A stretch of DNA of 64,000 bases. Origin: Pseudomonas farsensis (GTDB lineage: Bacteria; Pseudomonadota; Gammaproteobacteria; Pseudomonadales; Pseudomonadaceae). Positions 34,425 through 44,657 of this stretch are shown piece after piece; within the stretch, counting starts at the first letter, position 1; each line of letters starts with the position of its first letter. The stretch spans positions 868,001 to 932,000 of the forward strand of contig NZ_JABWRF020000001.1 of the NCBI RefSeq assembly GCF_014268805.2. Reading direction: 5' to 3'. The notes beneath the pieces were generated by a model. That model was given only the letters and a program-made list of their open reading frames with translations. It did no database searches and was not told the origin of the DNA. The translations under genes and the position numbers were made by a program.

Positions 34425-35048
34425 ATGCTGAAAATCTGGGGTCGCAAGAATTCAAGCAACGTACGCAAGGCACTGTGGATCGCCCACGAGCTTGGGCTGG
34501 AATTCGAGTCCATCGATGCTGGCGGCGCCTTTGGCCGGGTCAACGAGCCGGACTACCGCGCCCGCAACCCCAACGGCCTGGTACCGATGCTCGAAGACGG
34601 CGACCTGACCCTGTGGGAGTCCAACACCATCGTGCGCTACCTGTGCGCCGAGTACGGCGCAGAACAGGGCTGGTACCTGAGCGACCCTCGCCAGCGGGCC
34701 AAGGCCGACAAGTGGATGGACTGGACCACCTCGTCATTCGCCACGCCGTTTCGCCCGCTGTTCTGGGGCCTGCTGCGCACCCCCGAAGACCAGCGCGACT
34801 GGGTGGCCATCAATGCCGCGCACAAGCAGTGCGCGCAGTTGCTGAGCATTGCCGACCAGACGTTGAGCACACAGCCCTACCTGAGCGGTGAGCACATCGG
34901 CATGGGCGACATCCCCCTGGGCAGTTTTATCTATGCCTGGTTCGAAATGCCCATCGAACGCCCCGACATGCCCCACCTGCGGGCCTGGTACGAGCGCCTC
35001 AAGCAGCGCCCGGCCTATCAGGCGGCGGTAATGACCGCCCTGACCTGA
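34425..35048 (+). CDS. Glutathione S-transferase family protein
   Basis: 207 residues from the ATG at 34425 (AAGGGA upstream). N-terminal thioredoxin-fold domain (MLKIWGRKNSSNVRKALW, with the SSN catalytic region, then NPNGLVPMLEDGDLTLWESN with the cis-Pro and Glu-Ser glutathione site), then a helical C-terminal domain. Corresponds to PA2813-type GSTs. Substrate unknown; detoxification is the family role. Confidence 0.88.
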   Translation: MLKIWGRKNSSNVRKALWIAHELGLEFESIDAGGAFGRVNEPDYRARNPNGLVPMLEDGDLTLWESNTIVRYLCAEYGAEQGWYLSDPRQRAKADKWMDWTTSSFATPFRPLFWGLLRTPEDQRDWVAINAAHKQCAQLLSIADQTLSTQPYLSGEHIGMGDIPLGSFIYAWFEMPIERPDMPHLRAWYERLKQRPAYQAAVMTALT

Positions 35049-35192
35049 TCGAACACCACGGGTGCTTCGATAGTCACTATCACTACGCGTGACTGTACTT
35101 GTGCGGCCTGGCCTTGCACCATGGCCGCATCCACTGCGCCAGTGACTGTGCCTGGCGTGCCTCGACCCTTTTATTTCGGTACCTGACCCGCT

Positions 35193-36125
35193 ATGAGTTC
35201 TGCCCTGTCCATCCGACAGCTGACCAAGACCTACGGCAACGGCTTCCAGGCCCTCAAGGGCATCGACCTGGACGTCGCCGAAGGGGACTTCTTCGCCTTG
35301 CTCGGCCCCAACGGTGCCGGCAAATCCACCACCATCGGCATTCTCTCCACCCTGGTGAACAAGAGCGGCGGCACGGTCAACGTGTTTGGCCACGACCTGG
35401 ACCGCGAGCCTGCCGCGCTCAAGCGTTGCCTGGGCGTGGTGCCGCAGGAGTTCAACTTCAACCAGTTCGAGAAGGTGTTCGACATCGTCGTCACCCAGGC
35501 CGGCTACTACGGCATCCCGCCCAAAGTGGCCAAGGAACGCGCCGAGCAGTACCTGACCCAGCTGGGCCTGTGGGACAAACGTGATGTACCGTCACGAGCG
35601 TTGTCAGGTGGCATGAAGCGCCGGCTGATGATCGCCCGGGCGCTGATCCATGAACCGCGCCTGCTGATCCTCGACGAACCGACCGCAGGCGTGGACATTG
35701 AACTGCGCCGTTCGATGTGGAGCTTTCTGACCGAGCTTAACCAGAAAGGCATCACCATCATCCTCACCACCCACTACCTCGAAGAGGCCGAGCAGCTGTG
35801 CCGCAACATCGGCATCATCGACCACGGCACCATCGTCGAGAACACCAGCATGCGTCAGTTGCTGGGCAAACTGCATGTCGAGACCTTCGTACTGGACCTC
35901 AAGCATGACTTGCTGGCTGCCCCGCAGTTGCAGGGTTATCCGTGCCGCTTGATCACCCCGCACACGCTGGAGGTGCAGGTGGACAAAGACATCGGCATTA
36001 CCGCGCTGTTCGGCCAATTGGCCTTGAGCAACATCGAAGTGCAGAGCTTGCGCAACAAGACCAACCGGCTTGAGGAGTTGTTTGTGGCCCTGGTGGAAAA
36101 GAACCTGTCGAAGGTGGCCGTATGA
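35193..36125 (+). CDS. yadG: ABC transporter ATP-binding protein (YadG type)
   Basis: 310 residues. Walker A GPNGAGKST near residue 40, signature LSGGMKRRL, Walker B RLLILDEPTAGVD, and the H-loop LTTHYLEEAE. The DrrA/NatA-like C-terminal extension is present. Its TGA overlaps the ATG of the permease gene (ATGA), so the two are coupled. Exporter of unknown substrate; E. coli YadG/YadH are the closest pair I recognise. Confidence 0.9.
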   Translation: MSSALSIRQLTKTYGNGFQALKGIDLDVAEGDFFALLGPNGAGKSTTIGILSTLVNKSGGTVNVFGHDLDREPAALKRCLGVVPQEFNFNQFEKVFDIVVTQAGYYGIPPKVAKERAEQYLTQLGLWDKRDVPSRALSGGMKRRLMIARALIHEPRLLILDEPTAGVDIELRRSMWSFLTELNQKGITIILTTHYLEEAEQLCRNIGIIDHGTIVENTSMRQLLGKLHVETFVLDLKHDLLAAPQLQGYPCRLITPHTLEVQVDKDIGITALFGQLALSNIEVQSLRNKTNRLEELFVALVEKNLSKVAV

Positions 36126-36901
36126 GCGTAGAGCTGCGCACCAACTGGGTAGCCCTGAACACCATCGTCTACCGCGAAGTGCGGCGGTTTTTGCGGATCT
36201 GGCCGCAAACCCTGCTGCCGCCGGCGATCACCATGGTGCTGTACTTCGTGATCTTCGGGAACCTGATCGGCCGGCAGATCGGCGACATGGGCGGGTTCAC
36301 CTATATGGAGTACATCGTGCCGGGGCTGATCATGATGTCGGTGATCACCAACTCGTACGGTAACGTGGTGTCGAGCTTCTTCGGCAGTAAGTTCCAGCGC
36401 TCCATCGAGGAGCTGATGGTGTCGCCGGTGTCGCCGCACACCATTCTCATCGGCTATGTGCTCGGCGGCGTGCTGCGCGGGCTGGCGGTCGGGGCGATCG
36501 TCACCTGCCTGTCGCTGTTCTTCACCCACCTGCAGGTGCATCACATGGGCGTGACAGTGATCGTGGTGTTGCTCACTGCGACCATTTTCTCGCTGCTGGG
36601 CTTCGTAAACGCGGTGTTTGCGCGCAATTTTGACGATATTTCGATTATCCCGACCTTCGTTCTGACCCCGCTGACCTACCTGGGCGGAGTGTTCTACTCG
36701 ATCACGCTGTTGCCGCCGTTCTGGCAGACCGTGTCGATGGCCAACCCCGTGTTGCACATGGTCAACTCGTTCCGCTACGGCATTCTAGGGGTGTCGGATA
36801 TCAGCATCGGTACGGCGATCACCTTCATGCTGGTGGCCACTGCCGTGCTCTACGTGCTGTGTGTGCGCCTGCTGGTCAGCGGCCGCGGCATGCGCGCCTG
36901 A
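36122..36901 (+). CDS. yadH: ABC-2 type permease (YadH type)
   Basis: 259 residues with about six membrane helices (ALNTIVYREVRRFLRIWPQT start; GLIMMSVITNSYGNVVSSFF; LTPLTYLGGVFYSITLLPPF motif typical of ABC-2 permeases). Partner of the preceding ATPase by a 4-base overlap. Its 3' 117 bases are overlapped by the convergent DUF2062 gene. Confidence 0.9.
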   Translation: MSVELRTNWVALNTIVYREVRRFLRIWPQTLLPPAITMVLYFVIFGNLIGRQIGDMGGFTYMEYIVPGLIMMSVITNSYGNVVSSFFGSKFQRSIEELMVSPVSPHTILIGYVLGGVLRGLAVGAIVTCLSLFFTHLQVHHMGVTVIVVLLTATIFSLLGFVNAVFARNFDDISIIPTFVLTPLTYLGGVFYSITLLPPFWQTVSMANPVLHMVNSFRYGILGVSDISIGTAITFMLVATAVLYVLCVRLLVSGRGMRA

Positions 36902-37426
36902 GGCTTTGGCCAGGGCGCAGCGACATTGGCGCCGGCGCCACTGCCGGCCCACCCACCAGCGCCAGTAGAGCAGGGTGGTGCAGTAGGCCAGCAACCCCAG
37001 CAGTACGCCACAAACCACCGAACCCAGCAGAAACGGCTGCCAGATCGTTGCCAGCTGGCCGGTCACCCAGTCGACGGTGATTTCGTCGGGCAAGGTGCGC
37101 GGCGGCACCTGCATCAGCCACGCACCGGTCATGTAGGTGACGAAGAACACCGGCGGCATGGTCAGCGGGTTGGTCAGCCATACCAGGCTGACGGCAATCG
37201 GCAGGTTGCCGCGCACCGGAATCGCCAGCGCGGCAGCCAGCAGCATCTGCATGGGGATGGGGATCAACGCCGCGAACAGGCCCACGCCCATGGCCCGCGC
37301 TACCGAGTGCCGGTTGAGGTGCCAGAGGTTGGGGTCGTGCAGCAGCTTGCCAAAGAAGCGTAACGACTTGTGTTCCCGGATGCTGCTCGGGTCCGGCATG
37401 TAGCGTTTGAACATACGGCGCGGCAT
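36785..37426 (-). CDS. DUF2062 membrane protein with long tail
   Basis: 213 residues starting MPRRMFKRYMPDPSSIREH. Family core: HSVARAMGVGLFAALIPIPM, WLTNPLTMPPVFFVTYMTG, and a final helix (FLLGSVVCGVLLGLLAYCTT) ending in a basic segment (YWRWWVGRQWRRRQCRCAL). The last about 40 residues are His/Gln/Ala-rich and are encoded antisense to the end of the ABC permease gene, which is unusual. Typical members stop near residue 175. Function unknown. Confidence 0.82.
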   Translation of the reverse strand: MPRRMFKRYMPDPSSIREHKSLRFFGKLLHDPNLWHLNRHSVARAMGVGLFAALIPIPMQMLLAAALAIPVRGNLPIAVSLVWLTNPLTMPPVFFVTYMTGAWLMQVPPRTLPDEITVDWVTGQLATIWQPFLLGSVVCGVLLGLLAYCTTLLYWRWWVGRQWRRRQCRCALAKASGAHAAAADQQAHTQHVEHGSGHQHEGDRRTDADIRHP

Positions 37427-37569
37427 GTGGGCTCCCGGCGGGGTTGAAGGGGCTCAGTATGCCTTCATTGAAACGCGGCCTTGTTCAGAGTTTGTGACAA
37501 TTGTTGAGCAAGGTTTTCCCCAGCATCCGCTATGCCTAGAGACGATATTGGTTTCTGGAGCTCTATCTC

Positions 37570-39762
37570 ATGCGCAAAGGGATGCTTGCGCTGGTGCTCG
37601 GCCTGTTGTGCCTGCGGCTGTTGCCTGCGCTGCCATCGGTCGGATGGCTGGTGGCGCTGGCGCTGCTGGGCCTGGCGGCGCTGGGGACCCGCCTGCGGCT
37701 GCTGGGTTGGTTCATGCTTGGGGCGTGTTGGGCTTGCTGGTCAGCGCAGTTGGCGCTGGATGATCGTCTGTACGCGGCGCTAGATGGCCGTACCCTGTGG
37801 CTGGAGGGGCAGGTAGTTGGCCTGCCGACGCGGGGCGAGCGCGGCGTGCGTTTTGAGCTGGCGCAGCCCCAGTCGCGGCGCGCCGAGCTGCCGCAGCGCC
37901 TGCAGCTGAGCTGGTTCGAAGGCCCAGAGCTACGTGCTGGCGAGCGCTGGCGGCTGGCTGTCAGCCTGCGCCGCCCGAGCGGCCTGCTCAACCCCCACGG
38001 CCCGGATCGCGAGGCGGCCTTGCTGGCGCGGCGCATTGGCGCCACCGGCACCGTCAAGCACGGTGAACGCCTGGGCGAGGCGGCTATAAGCTGGCGAGAC
38101 GGCATTCGCCAGCGGCTGCTGGCCAGCGACGCCTATGGTCGTGAAGCGGTCATCGCAGCGCTGGTGCTCGGCGATGGCGGCGGTCTTTCGCGCCAGGATT
38201 GGACCACCCTGCAGGCCACCGGCACGGTGCACCTGATGGTGATTTCCGGGCAGCACATCGGTTTGCTGGCCGGTTTGGTCTACGCCTTGGTGGCGGGGCT
38301 GGCGCGGCGTGGCCTCTGGCCCCGGCAACTGCCGTGGTTGTACTCGGCCTGCGTATTGTCGATGGCGGCTGCCTTGACCTACGGCTGGCTGGCGGGGTTC
38401 GGCGTGCCGGTGCAGCGAGCCTGCCTGATGCTTGCTGTGGTGCTGGTGTGGCGCCTGCGCTTTCGCCATATGGGCGCTGCCACGCCGTTGCTGCTGGCGC
38501 TGTCGGCGGTGTTGCTGGTCGAGCCACTGGCCAGCCTGTTACCCGGTTTGTGGCTGTCGTTTGGCGCCGTTGCAGTGCTGGTGCTGTGCTTCACCGCGCG
38601 CCTCGGCGCCTGGCGGCCTTGGCAAGCCTGGACGCGCGCGCAGTGGGTAATCGCCATCGGCTTGCTGCCGCTGCTGCTGGCGCTGGGCTTGCCGGTCAGC
38701 CTCAGTGCACCGTTGGCCAACCTGCTGGCGGTGCCCTGGCTAAGCCTTGCGGTGTTGCCGTTGGCGCTGCTTGGTACCGCGTTGCTTGGCGTGCCGGTGC
38801 TCGGCGAGGCGCTGTTGTGGCTTGCCGGTGTGTCGCTGCACGGGCTGTTCGCGGTGCTGGCCTGGGTTGCCGCGCTGCAACCTGCCTGGCTGCCCGAGCC
38901 GCTGCCTGTATGGGCGTGGTTGCTGGTTTGTGTTGGTGCGCTGCTGTTGCTGCTGCCGGCCGGTCTGCCGCTGCGCCTGCCCGGGGCGTTGCTGTTATTG
39001 GCCTTGTGGGCACCGCGCGAGCCCATCCCGCATGGGCAGGTGCAGGTTTGGCAACTGGATGTCGGCCAAGGGTTGGCGGTACTGTTGCGCACCCGCCACC
39101 ACAGCCTTTTGTACGACGCAGGCCCCGCGCAGGGCGCCAGTGATCTGGGCCAAAGCGTAGTGCTGCCGACCCTGCGCAAGTTAGGCGTCCAGCAGTTGGA
39201 CCTGCTGTTGATCAGCCATGCCCATGCCGATCACGCTGGTGGAGCTGGCGCGGTGCGCAGCGGCTTGCCGGTGCTGCGGGAACTGGGCGGCGAGGACACC
39301 GGCCCCGCGCTGTGCGCCAGTGGCGAGCGCTGGCAGTGGGATGGGGTGGATTTCGAGCTGTGGCACTGGCCAGGAGGGCCGTCGAGCAACGAGCGCTCCT
39401 GTGTGTTATGGGTGCAGGCCAACGGTGAGCGCCTACTGTTGGCCGGCGATATGGAGGCCGGTGCCGAACGGGCCTGGCTGGCGAGTACCGAAGACCCGCG
39501 TATCGACTGGCTGCAGTCGCCGCACCATGGCAGTCGCTCGTCTTCGAGCGAAGCGTTCATAAAGGCGCTTGCGCCGCGTGGGGTGCTGATTTCGCGGGGG
39601 CGACATAATGGTTTTGGCCACCCGCACCCGCAGGTGCTCGAGCGCTACCGGCGGCATGCGCTGCTGGTGCATGACACCGCGCTGGAAGGGGCGCTGGGGC
39701 TGCGCTTGGGGAGTCACGCAGGCGTGGAGGGGGAGCGTGCAGGGCGCAGGTTTTGGCGTTAG
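37570..39762 (+). CDS. comEC: DNA internalisation competence protein ComEC/Rec2
   Basis: 730 residues with GGAG 9 bases before the ATG. N-terminal helices and an OB-like DUF4131 domain (TLWLEGQVVGLPTRGERGVR), a multi-helix competence domain (GTVHLMVISGQHIGLLAGLV signature), and a C-terminal metallo-beta-lactamase-like domain (LDLLLISHAHADHAGGAGAV; SPHHGSRSSS). Known role: inner-membrane channel for single-stranded DNA uptake in transformation. Full length, no break seen. Confidence 0.93.
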   Translation: MRKGMLALVLGLLCLRLLPALPSVGWLVALALLGLAALGTRLRLLGWFMLGACWACWSAQLALDDRLYAALDGRTLWLEGQVVGLPTRGERGVRFELAQPQSRRAELPQRLQLSWFEGPELRAGERWRLAVSLRRPSGLLNPHGPDREAALLARRIGATGTVKHGERLGEAAISWRDGIRQRLLASDAYGREAVIAALVLGDGGGLSRQDWTTLQATGTVHLMVISGQHIGLLAGLVYALVAGLARRGLWPRQLPWLYSACVLSMAAALTYGWLAGFGVPVQRACLMLAVVLVWRLRFRHMGAATPLLLALSAVLLVEPLASLLPGLWLSFGAVAVLVLCFTARLGAWRPWQAWTRAQWVIAIGLLPLLLALGLPVSLSAPLANLLAVPWLSLAVLPLALLGTALLGVPVLGEALLWLAGVSLHGLFAVLAWVAALQPAWLPEPLPVWAWLLVCVGALLLLLPAGLPLRLPGALLLLALWAPREPIPHGQVQVWQLDVGQGLAVLLRTRHHSLLYDAGPAQGASDLGQSVVLPTLRKLGVQQLDLLLISHAHADHAGGAGAVRSGLPVLRELGGEDTGPALCASGERWQWDGVDFELWHWPGGPSSNERSCVLWVQANGERLLLAGDMEAGAERAWLASTEDPRIDWLQSPHHGSRSSSSEAFIKALAPRGVLISRGRHNGFGHPHPQVLERYRRHALLVHDTALEGALGLRLGSHAGVEGERAGRRFWR

Positions 39763-39941
39763 GGTTGTTCTATCCCAGGGGGCGTGAGGGCTGACAGGTG
39801 TTCGCCGAAAGGTGTCTGGCGCCTATGAGATCGAACATTTGCCAGCCTCCCCCTCCGGCACCTGATTCCCTGACCTTCGGCAGATGAGCCCTCAGCGTGC
39901 CTATGGTAGAGTGGCGGCCTTTTTCCAGGGGGATGTTAACT

Positions 39942-40577
39942 GTGTGGGAATTGGTCAAATCGGGTGGCTGGATGATGCTGCCGATCATTCTGAGCTCCAT
40001 CGTCGCCATGGCGATCGTCGTCGAACGGCTGTGGACCCTGCGTGCCAGCCGTGTCACCCCGCCACACCTGCTTGGGCAGGTGTGGATGTGGATCAAGGAC
40101 AAGCAGCTCACCAGCGACAAGCTCAAGGCCCTGCGCGCCGATTCGCCGCTGGGAGAAATCCTTGCAGCGGGCCTGGCCAACTCGCGTCATGGCCGCGAAA
40201 TCATGAAAGAGTGCATCGAGGAGGCCGCCTCCCGGGTCATCCACGAACTCGAACGCTACATCAGCACCCTCGGCACCATTGCCGCCATGGCCCCGCTGCT
40301 GGGCTTGCTGGGTACAGTGCTGGGCATGATCGACATTTTCAGCGCCTTCATGGGCTCGCAGATGACCGCCAACGCCTCGGTGCTGGCCGGTGGTATCTCC
40401 AAGGCGCTGGTCACCACGGCCGCAGGCCTGATGGTGGGCATCCCGGCCGTGTTCTTCCATCGCTTCCTGCTGCGCCGCATCGACGAACTGGTGGTCGGCA
40501 TGGAGCAAGAGGCCATCAAGCTGGTCGAAGTGCTGCAAGGTGACCGTGAAGTGGAAGTGGCCGGAGGCAAGGCGTGA
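39942..40577 (+). CDS. exbB: ExbB/TolQ-family proton channel protein
   Basis: 211 residues from the GTG at 39942, chosen because the AGGGGG run lies 8-9 bases upstream; an ATG at 39933 would touch it. Three membrane helices (GGWMMLPIILSSIVAMAIVV; TIAAMAPLLGLLGTVLGMID; SKALVTTAAGLMVGIPAVFF). Partner of the next gene (4-base overlap). The pair energises an outer-membrane process with the proton gradient. In pseudomonads it heads the lpxK operon, but which TonB-like partner it serves is unknown. Confidence 0.9.
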   Translation: MWELVKSGGWMMLPIILSSIVAMAIVVERLWTLRASRVTPPHLLGQVWMWIKDKQLTSDKLKALRADSPLGEILAAGLANSRHGREIMKECIEEAASRVIHELERYISTLGTIAAMAPLLGLLGTVLGMIDIFSAFMGSQMTANASVLAGGISKALVTTAAGLMVGIPAVFFHRFLLRRIDELVVGMEQEAIKLVEVLQGDREVEVAGGKA

Positions 40578-41008
40578 AGTTTCGGCGCAATCGTCAGCGT
40601 GAAAACGTCGATATCAACCTGGCGTCGTTGATCGACGTGGTGTTCGTGTTGCTGCTGTTCTTTGTCGTCACCACCACCTTCACCCGCGAGACGCAGTTGC
40701 GCGTCGAGCTGCCAGAGGCCGCCAGTGCCGCGCCCGGGCAGCCCGATGAGGCCAAGCTGATCGAGGTCACCATCAGTGCTGATGGCGTGTACTCGGTGAA
40801 CAATCACTTGCTGCCCAAAAGCGACCTGGACACCCTGACCGAAGCCATCGAAAAAGAGTCCGGCGGTGATACTACGCTGCCACTGGCAATCAGCGCCGAC
40901 GGCAAGACCCCGCATCAGGCTGTGATCACCGCGATGGATGCGGCCGGCAAGCTCGGCTTCAGCAAGTTGCGCATGACCACCGTCGAGGCTGCGCAGGGCA
41001 CTCCCTGA
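40574..41008 (+). CDS. exbD: ExbD/TolR-family protein
   Basis: 144 residues: one membrane helix ([20 protein letters not shown]) with the conserved Asp needed for proton flow, then a periplasmic domain ([29 protein letters not shown]). Overlaps exbB by 4 bases and touches lpxK by 1 base. Confidence 0.92.
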   Translation: MKFRRNRQRENVDINLASLIDVVFVLLLFFVVTTTFTRETQLRVELPEAASAAPGQPDEAKLIEVTISADGVYSVNNHLLPKSDLDTLTEAIEKESGGDTTLPLAISADGKTPHQAVITAMDAAGKLGFSKLRMTTVEAAQGTP

Positions 41009-42012
41009 TGGCCTTCGCTGAGCGTTTGCTCGCCGCTTGGTACAACGGGCACCCGGCCCTTGTGCTGCTGCGCCCGCTGGAGGCCTTGTACCGACGTGTG
41101 GTCACGCGCAAGCGCGCCCGTTTTTTAAGCGGCGAAAGCGCCAGCTACCGCGCGCCGGTGCCGGTTATCGTGGTAGGCAATATCACTGTGGGCGGCACCG
41201 GCAAGACCCCCATGATTCTCTGGCTGATCGAGCATTGCCGCCGCCAGGGGCTCAAGGTCGGCGTGGTCAGCCGCGGCTATGGCGCCAAGCCGCCGCAATT
41301 TCCTTGGCATGTGACGCCCGCGCAGTCGGCCGAGCAGGCCGGTGATGAACCCTTGCTGATCGTCCAGCGCACCGGCGTGCCGCTGGTGATCGACCCCGAC
41401 CGTTCCCGCGCCGTGCAGGCTTTGTTAGCCAGCGATGCCCCTGACGTCATTCTGTGTGATGACGGCATGCAGCATTACCGCCTGGCCCGGGATCTGGAGC
41501 TGGTTCTGATCGATGCCGCGCGCGGCCTGGGCAACCGCCGCTGCCTGCCGGCAGGCCCGCTGCGCGAACCCGCCGAGCGCCTGCTGGAAGCGGATGCGGT
41601 GCTGTTCAACGGCGCCAATGGTGACCGCAACGACGGTTTTGCTTTCCAGTTGCAGCCATCTGCGCTGATCAACCTGCGCAGCGGCGAGCGCCGCGCACTC
41701 GACCTGTTTCCCGCCGGCCAGGCGTTGCATGCGGTGGCCGGCATTGGTAACCCGCAACGTTTCTTCAACACCCTGCTGGGGCTAAACTGGCAGCCTGTGC
41801 CGCACCCCTTCGCCGACCATGCGCCCTACAGCCGCGAAGTGCTGGCGTTCAGCCCGCCGCTGCCGCTGGTCATGACCGAGAAGGATGCGGTGAAGTGCCG
41901 GCCGTTCGCCGCCGATGACTGGTGGTACCTGGCGGTCGATGCGGCGCCGTCGCCGGCCTTCGTTACCTGGTTCGACGCCCAGCTTGCCCGCCTGTTGCCA
42001 GGGCGGGGCTGA
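41008..42012 (+). CDS. lpxK: Tetraacyldisaccharide 4'-kinase
   Basis: 334 residues. Phosphorylates the lipid A disaccharide at the 4' position at the inner membrane. P-loop [14 protein letters not shown] near residue 60, the [11 protein letters not shown] motif, and [19 protein letters not shown]. First ATG overlaps the exbD stop; sits in the envelope operon with kdsB and murB. Confidence 0.95.
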   Translation: MAFAERLLAAWYNGHPALVLLRPLEALYRRVVTRKRARFLSGESASYRAPVPVIVVGNITVGGTGKTPMILWLIEHCRRQGLKVGVVSRGYGAKPPQFPWHVTPAQSAEQAGDEPLLIVQRTGVPLVIDPDRSRAVQALLASDAPDVILCDDGMQHYRLARDLELVLIDAARGLGNRRCLPAGPLREPAERLLEADAVLFNGANGDRNDGFAFQLQPSALINLRSGERRALDLFPAGQALHAVAGIGNPQRFFNTLLGLNWQPVPHPFADHAPYSREVLAFSPPLPLVMTEKDAVKCRPFAADDWWYLAVDAAPSPAFVTWFDAQLARLLPGRG

Positions 42013-42055
42013 GCCTTTTTCCCATTTTCTCGGCCTCTGGCCCCAAGGAACCCCC

Positions 42056-42241
42056 ATGGACACCAAACTGCTCGACATCCTGGCCTGCCCGATCACCAAG
42101 GGCCCGCTCAAGCTCAGCGCCGACAAGACCGAGCTGATCAGCAAGGGTGCAGGCCTGGCCTATCCGATCCGTGATGGCATTCCGGTCATGCTGGAAACCG
42201 AAGCCCGCACCTTGACCGACGACGAGCGTCTGGACAAATGA
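42056..42241 (+). CDS. Trm112-family small protein
   Basis: 61 residues ([20 protein letters not shown]). The family is a small zinc-ribbon-like protein; only one cysteine (ILACP) is obvious here, as in other gamma-proteobacterial YcaR-type members. It has a consistent place between lpxK and kdsB and overlaps the kdsB start by 4 bases. AAGGAA precedes the ATG. Function in bacteria is not established. Confidence 0.9.
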   Translation: MDTKLLDILACPITKGPLKLSADKTELISKGAGLAYPIRDGIPVMLETEARTLTDDERLDK

Positions 42242-43002
42242 GCCTGGACTTCACTGTGGTGATTCCGGCCCGGCTGCGCTCCACGCGCCTGCCGGGCAAG
42301 CCGCTGCTGCCGATTGCCGGTAAGCCGATGGTCCAGCATGTGTGGGAGCAGGCGCGTAAAAGTGGCGCCAGCCGGGTGGTCATCGCCACCGACGATGCCA
42401 GCATCGTCGCAGCCTGCAGAGCATTCGGCGCCGAGGTGCTGCTGACCCGTGCCGACCACGAATCGGGCACTGATCGCCTGGCCGAAGTTGCCGAGCAGCT
42501 CGGCCTTGCCGCCGATGCCATCGTGGTCAACGTGCAGGGTGACGAGCCGCTGATTCCACCGGTGATCATCGACCAGGTGGCGGCCAACCTTGCCGAGCAC
42601 CCCGAGGCCGGTATCGCCACCCTGGCGGAGCCTATCGACGAGCCGCACACGGTGTTCAACCCCAATGCGGTCAAGGTCACCAGCGACAAAAATGGCCTTG
42701 CCCTGACCTTCAGCCGTGCGCCGCTGCCGTGGGCGCGTGATGCCTTCGCAGCCAGCCGCGAGCAGATCCCGGCTGGCGTGCCATACCGTCGCCATATCGG
42801 CATGTACGCCTACCGCGTAGGGTTCTTGCAGGACTTCGTCGGCTGGGGCCCATGCTGGCTTGAGCAAACCGAAGCCCTGGAGCAACTGCGCGCGCTGTGG
42901 CACGGCGTACGCATTCACGTTGCCGATGCCATCGAGGCCCCGGCTGTGGGTGTCGATACCCCCGAAGACCTGGAGCGCGTGCGGCGCTTGCTGGAGGCCT
43001 GA
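42238..43002 (+). CDS. kdsB: CMP-Kdo synthetase
   Basis: 254 residues. Activates Kdo as CMP-Kdo for lipopolysaccharide inner-core synthesis. Nucleotide-binding start [20 protein letters not shown], then NVQGDEPLI and [14 protein letters not shown]. Overlaps the Trm112-type gene by 4 bases and the phosphatase gene by 1 base. Confidence 0.95.
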   Translation: MSLDFTVVIPARLRSTRLPGKPLLPIAGKPMVQHVWEQARKSGASRVVIATDDASIVAACRAFGAEVLLTRADHESGTDRLAEVAEQLGLAADAIVVNVQGDEPLIPPVIIDQVAANLAEHPEAGIATLAEPIDEPHTVFNPNAVKVTSDKNGLALTFSRAPLPWARDAFAASREQIPAGVPYRRHIGMYAYRVGFLQDFVGWGPCWLEQTEALEQLRALWHGVRIHVADAIEAPAVGVDTPEDLERVRRLLEA

Positions 43003-43466
43003 TGCGCGTTCTGTTCGTCTGCCTGGGCAATATTTGCCGTTCACCCACCGCTGAAGCGGTGCTGCGCCACCAGCTTGAAGCCGAAGGCCTGGGCGAGCGC
43101 GTGCAGGTCGCCTCTGCCGGGACCGGTGACTGGCACGTCGGCAAGGCGCCCGACAGCCGCACCTGCAAGGCCGCACGGGCCCGCGGCTATGACCTGTCTC
43201 GCCAGCGCGCACAGCAGGTCAAGGCCGCCCACTTTGGCGAGTACGACCTGATTCTGGCCATGGACAAGAGCAACCTGGGCAACTTGCAGGCATTGCGCCC
43301 ACACACCGCCCGTGGTGAGCTTGACCTGTTTCTGCGCCGCTACGGCGCGGCCCTGGATGAAGTGCCCGACCCTTATTACGGCGGGGCGGAGGGCTTTGAG
43401 CAGGTGCTCGACCTGATCGAGGCGGCCTGTCGCGAGCTGGTAATCGAAATCAAGGGGCGCTTATGA
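43002..43466 (+). CDS. Low-molecular-weight protein tyrosine phosphatase
   Basis: 154 residues from the ATG at 43002. Catalytic loop CLGNICR (Cys7 to Arg13) and the general-acid DPYYGG near residue 123. Cytoplasmic. The family counteracts bacterial tyrosine kinases, often in polysaccharide synthesis; the substrate here is unknown. One-base overlap with kdsB and four-base overlap with murB. Confidence 0.93.
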   Translation: MRVLFVCLGNICRSPTAEAVLRHQLEAEGLGERVQVASAGTGDWHVGKAPDSRTCKAARARGYDLSRQRAQQVKAAHFGEYDLILAMDKSNLGNLQALRPHTARGELDLFLRRYGAALDEVPDPYYGGAEGFEQVLDLIEAACRELVIEIKGRL

Positions 43467-44482
43467 CCGGCAACTGGCAAGAGCAGGTCTCGCTCAAGCC
43501 TTACAACACGTTCGCCATCGACGTGCGGGCGCGTTATTTCACCCAGGCCAGTAACGACGATCAGGTGCGTGAAGCCTTGGCTCAGGCCGCTGCACGGCAG
43601 GTGCCGGTGTTTGTGATCGGCGGCGGCAGCAACCTGCTGCTGACCCGTGATATCGACGCACTGGTGCTGCACATGGCCAGCCACGGCCGGCGCGTGCTGA
43701 GCGACGATGGTGCGCAGGTTGTGGTCGAGGCTGAAGCCGGTGAACCCTGGCACCCTTTCGTGCAGTGGAGCCTGGAGCAGGGCCTGTGCGGCCTGGAAAA
43801 CCTTAGCTTGATCCCTGGCACCGTCGGCGCCGCCCCCATGCAGAACGTCGGCGCTTATGGTGTGGAGATCAAGGACGTCTTTGCCGGCTTGACCGCGCTG
43901 GACCGCCAGAGCGGCGAGCTGCGCGATTTTTCGCTGGTTGAGTGCGCCTTTGGCTACCGCGACAGCCTGTTCAAGCGTGAGCCCGGCCGCTGGTTGATCC
44001 TGCGCGTACGCTTTGCCCTCAGCCGTTCGCTGCTGCCCCACCTGGACTACGGCCCGGTGCGTCAGCGCCTGGTGGAGCAAGGTGTCGAGCAGGTCACGGC
44101 CAAGGCCATCAGTGCGGCCATTTGCAGCATTCGCCGTGAGAAGCTGCCGGACCCTGCAGAGCTGGGCAATGCCGGGAGTTTCTTCAAGAACCCGGTGGTG
44201 CCAGCGGCACTGGTCGAGCAGATCCGCGCAGGTTTTCCGCAAGTGGTCGCCTATCCGCAGGCTGATGGGCTGGTCAAGCTGGCCGCTGGCTGGCTGATCG
44301 AGCAGGCCGGCTGGAAAGGCTTTCGCGAGGGCGATGCCGGCGTGCATCGCCTGCAGTCCCTGGTGTTGGTGAACTACGGCCAGGCGAGCGGGGTGCAGTT
44401 GCACACGCTGGCCCAGCGCATCCAGGCGGATGTGCTGGCACGCTTTGGGGTGTCGCTTGAAATGGAGCCTAACCTGTACTGA
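43463..44482 (+). CDS. murB: UDP-N-acetylenolpyruvoylglucosamine reductase
   Basis: 339 residues, the long type I form. FAD-binding start (SLKPYNTFAIDVRARYFTQA), VIGGGSNLLLT, LSLIPGTVGAAPMQNVGAYG, and the catalytic-serine motif GNAGSFFKNP. Makes UDP-MurNAc for peptidoglycan. Last gene of the operon; a REP palindrome and a terminator follow. Confidence 0.95.
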   Translation: MTGNWQEQVSLKPYNTFAIDVRARYFTQASNDDQVREALAQAAARQVPVFVIGGGSNLLLTRDIDALVLHMASHGRRVLSDDGAQVVVEAEAGEPWHPFVQWSLEQGLCGLENLSLIPGTVGAAPMQNVGAYGVEIKDVFAGLTALDRQSGELRDFSLVECAFGYRDSLFKREPGRWLILRVRFALSRSLLPHLDYGPVRQRLVEQGVEQVTAKAISAAICSIRREKLPDPAELGNAGSFFKNPVVPAALVEQIRAGFPQVVAYPQADGLVKLAAGWLIEQAGWKGFREGDAGVHRLQSLVLVNYGQASGVQLHTLAQRIQADVLARFGVSLEMEPNLY

Positions 44483-44657
44483 GGCTGTTATCGGCCTTGG
44501 CAGCGATAATGATGGCTGCCTGCGAGCCTGTGGGAGCACGTGAGGGCTGGCTTGCTCGCACACGGTTCTGTGCAGGCTTGTTCTGGCCCTATCGCAGGCC
44601 CTGCTCAACCGCAACATTGCTGGTTGGTCCCAATCCTGTGGGAAATGATAGATAGTT

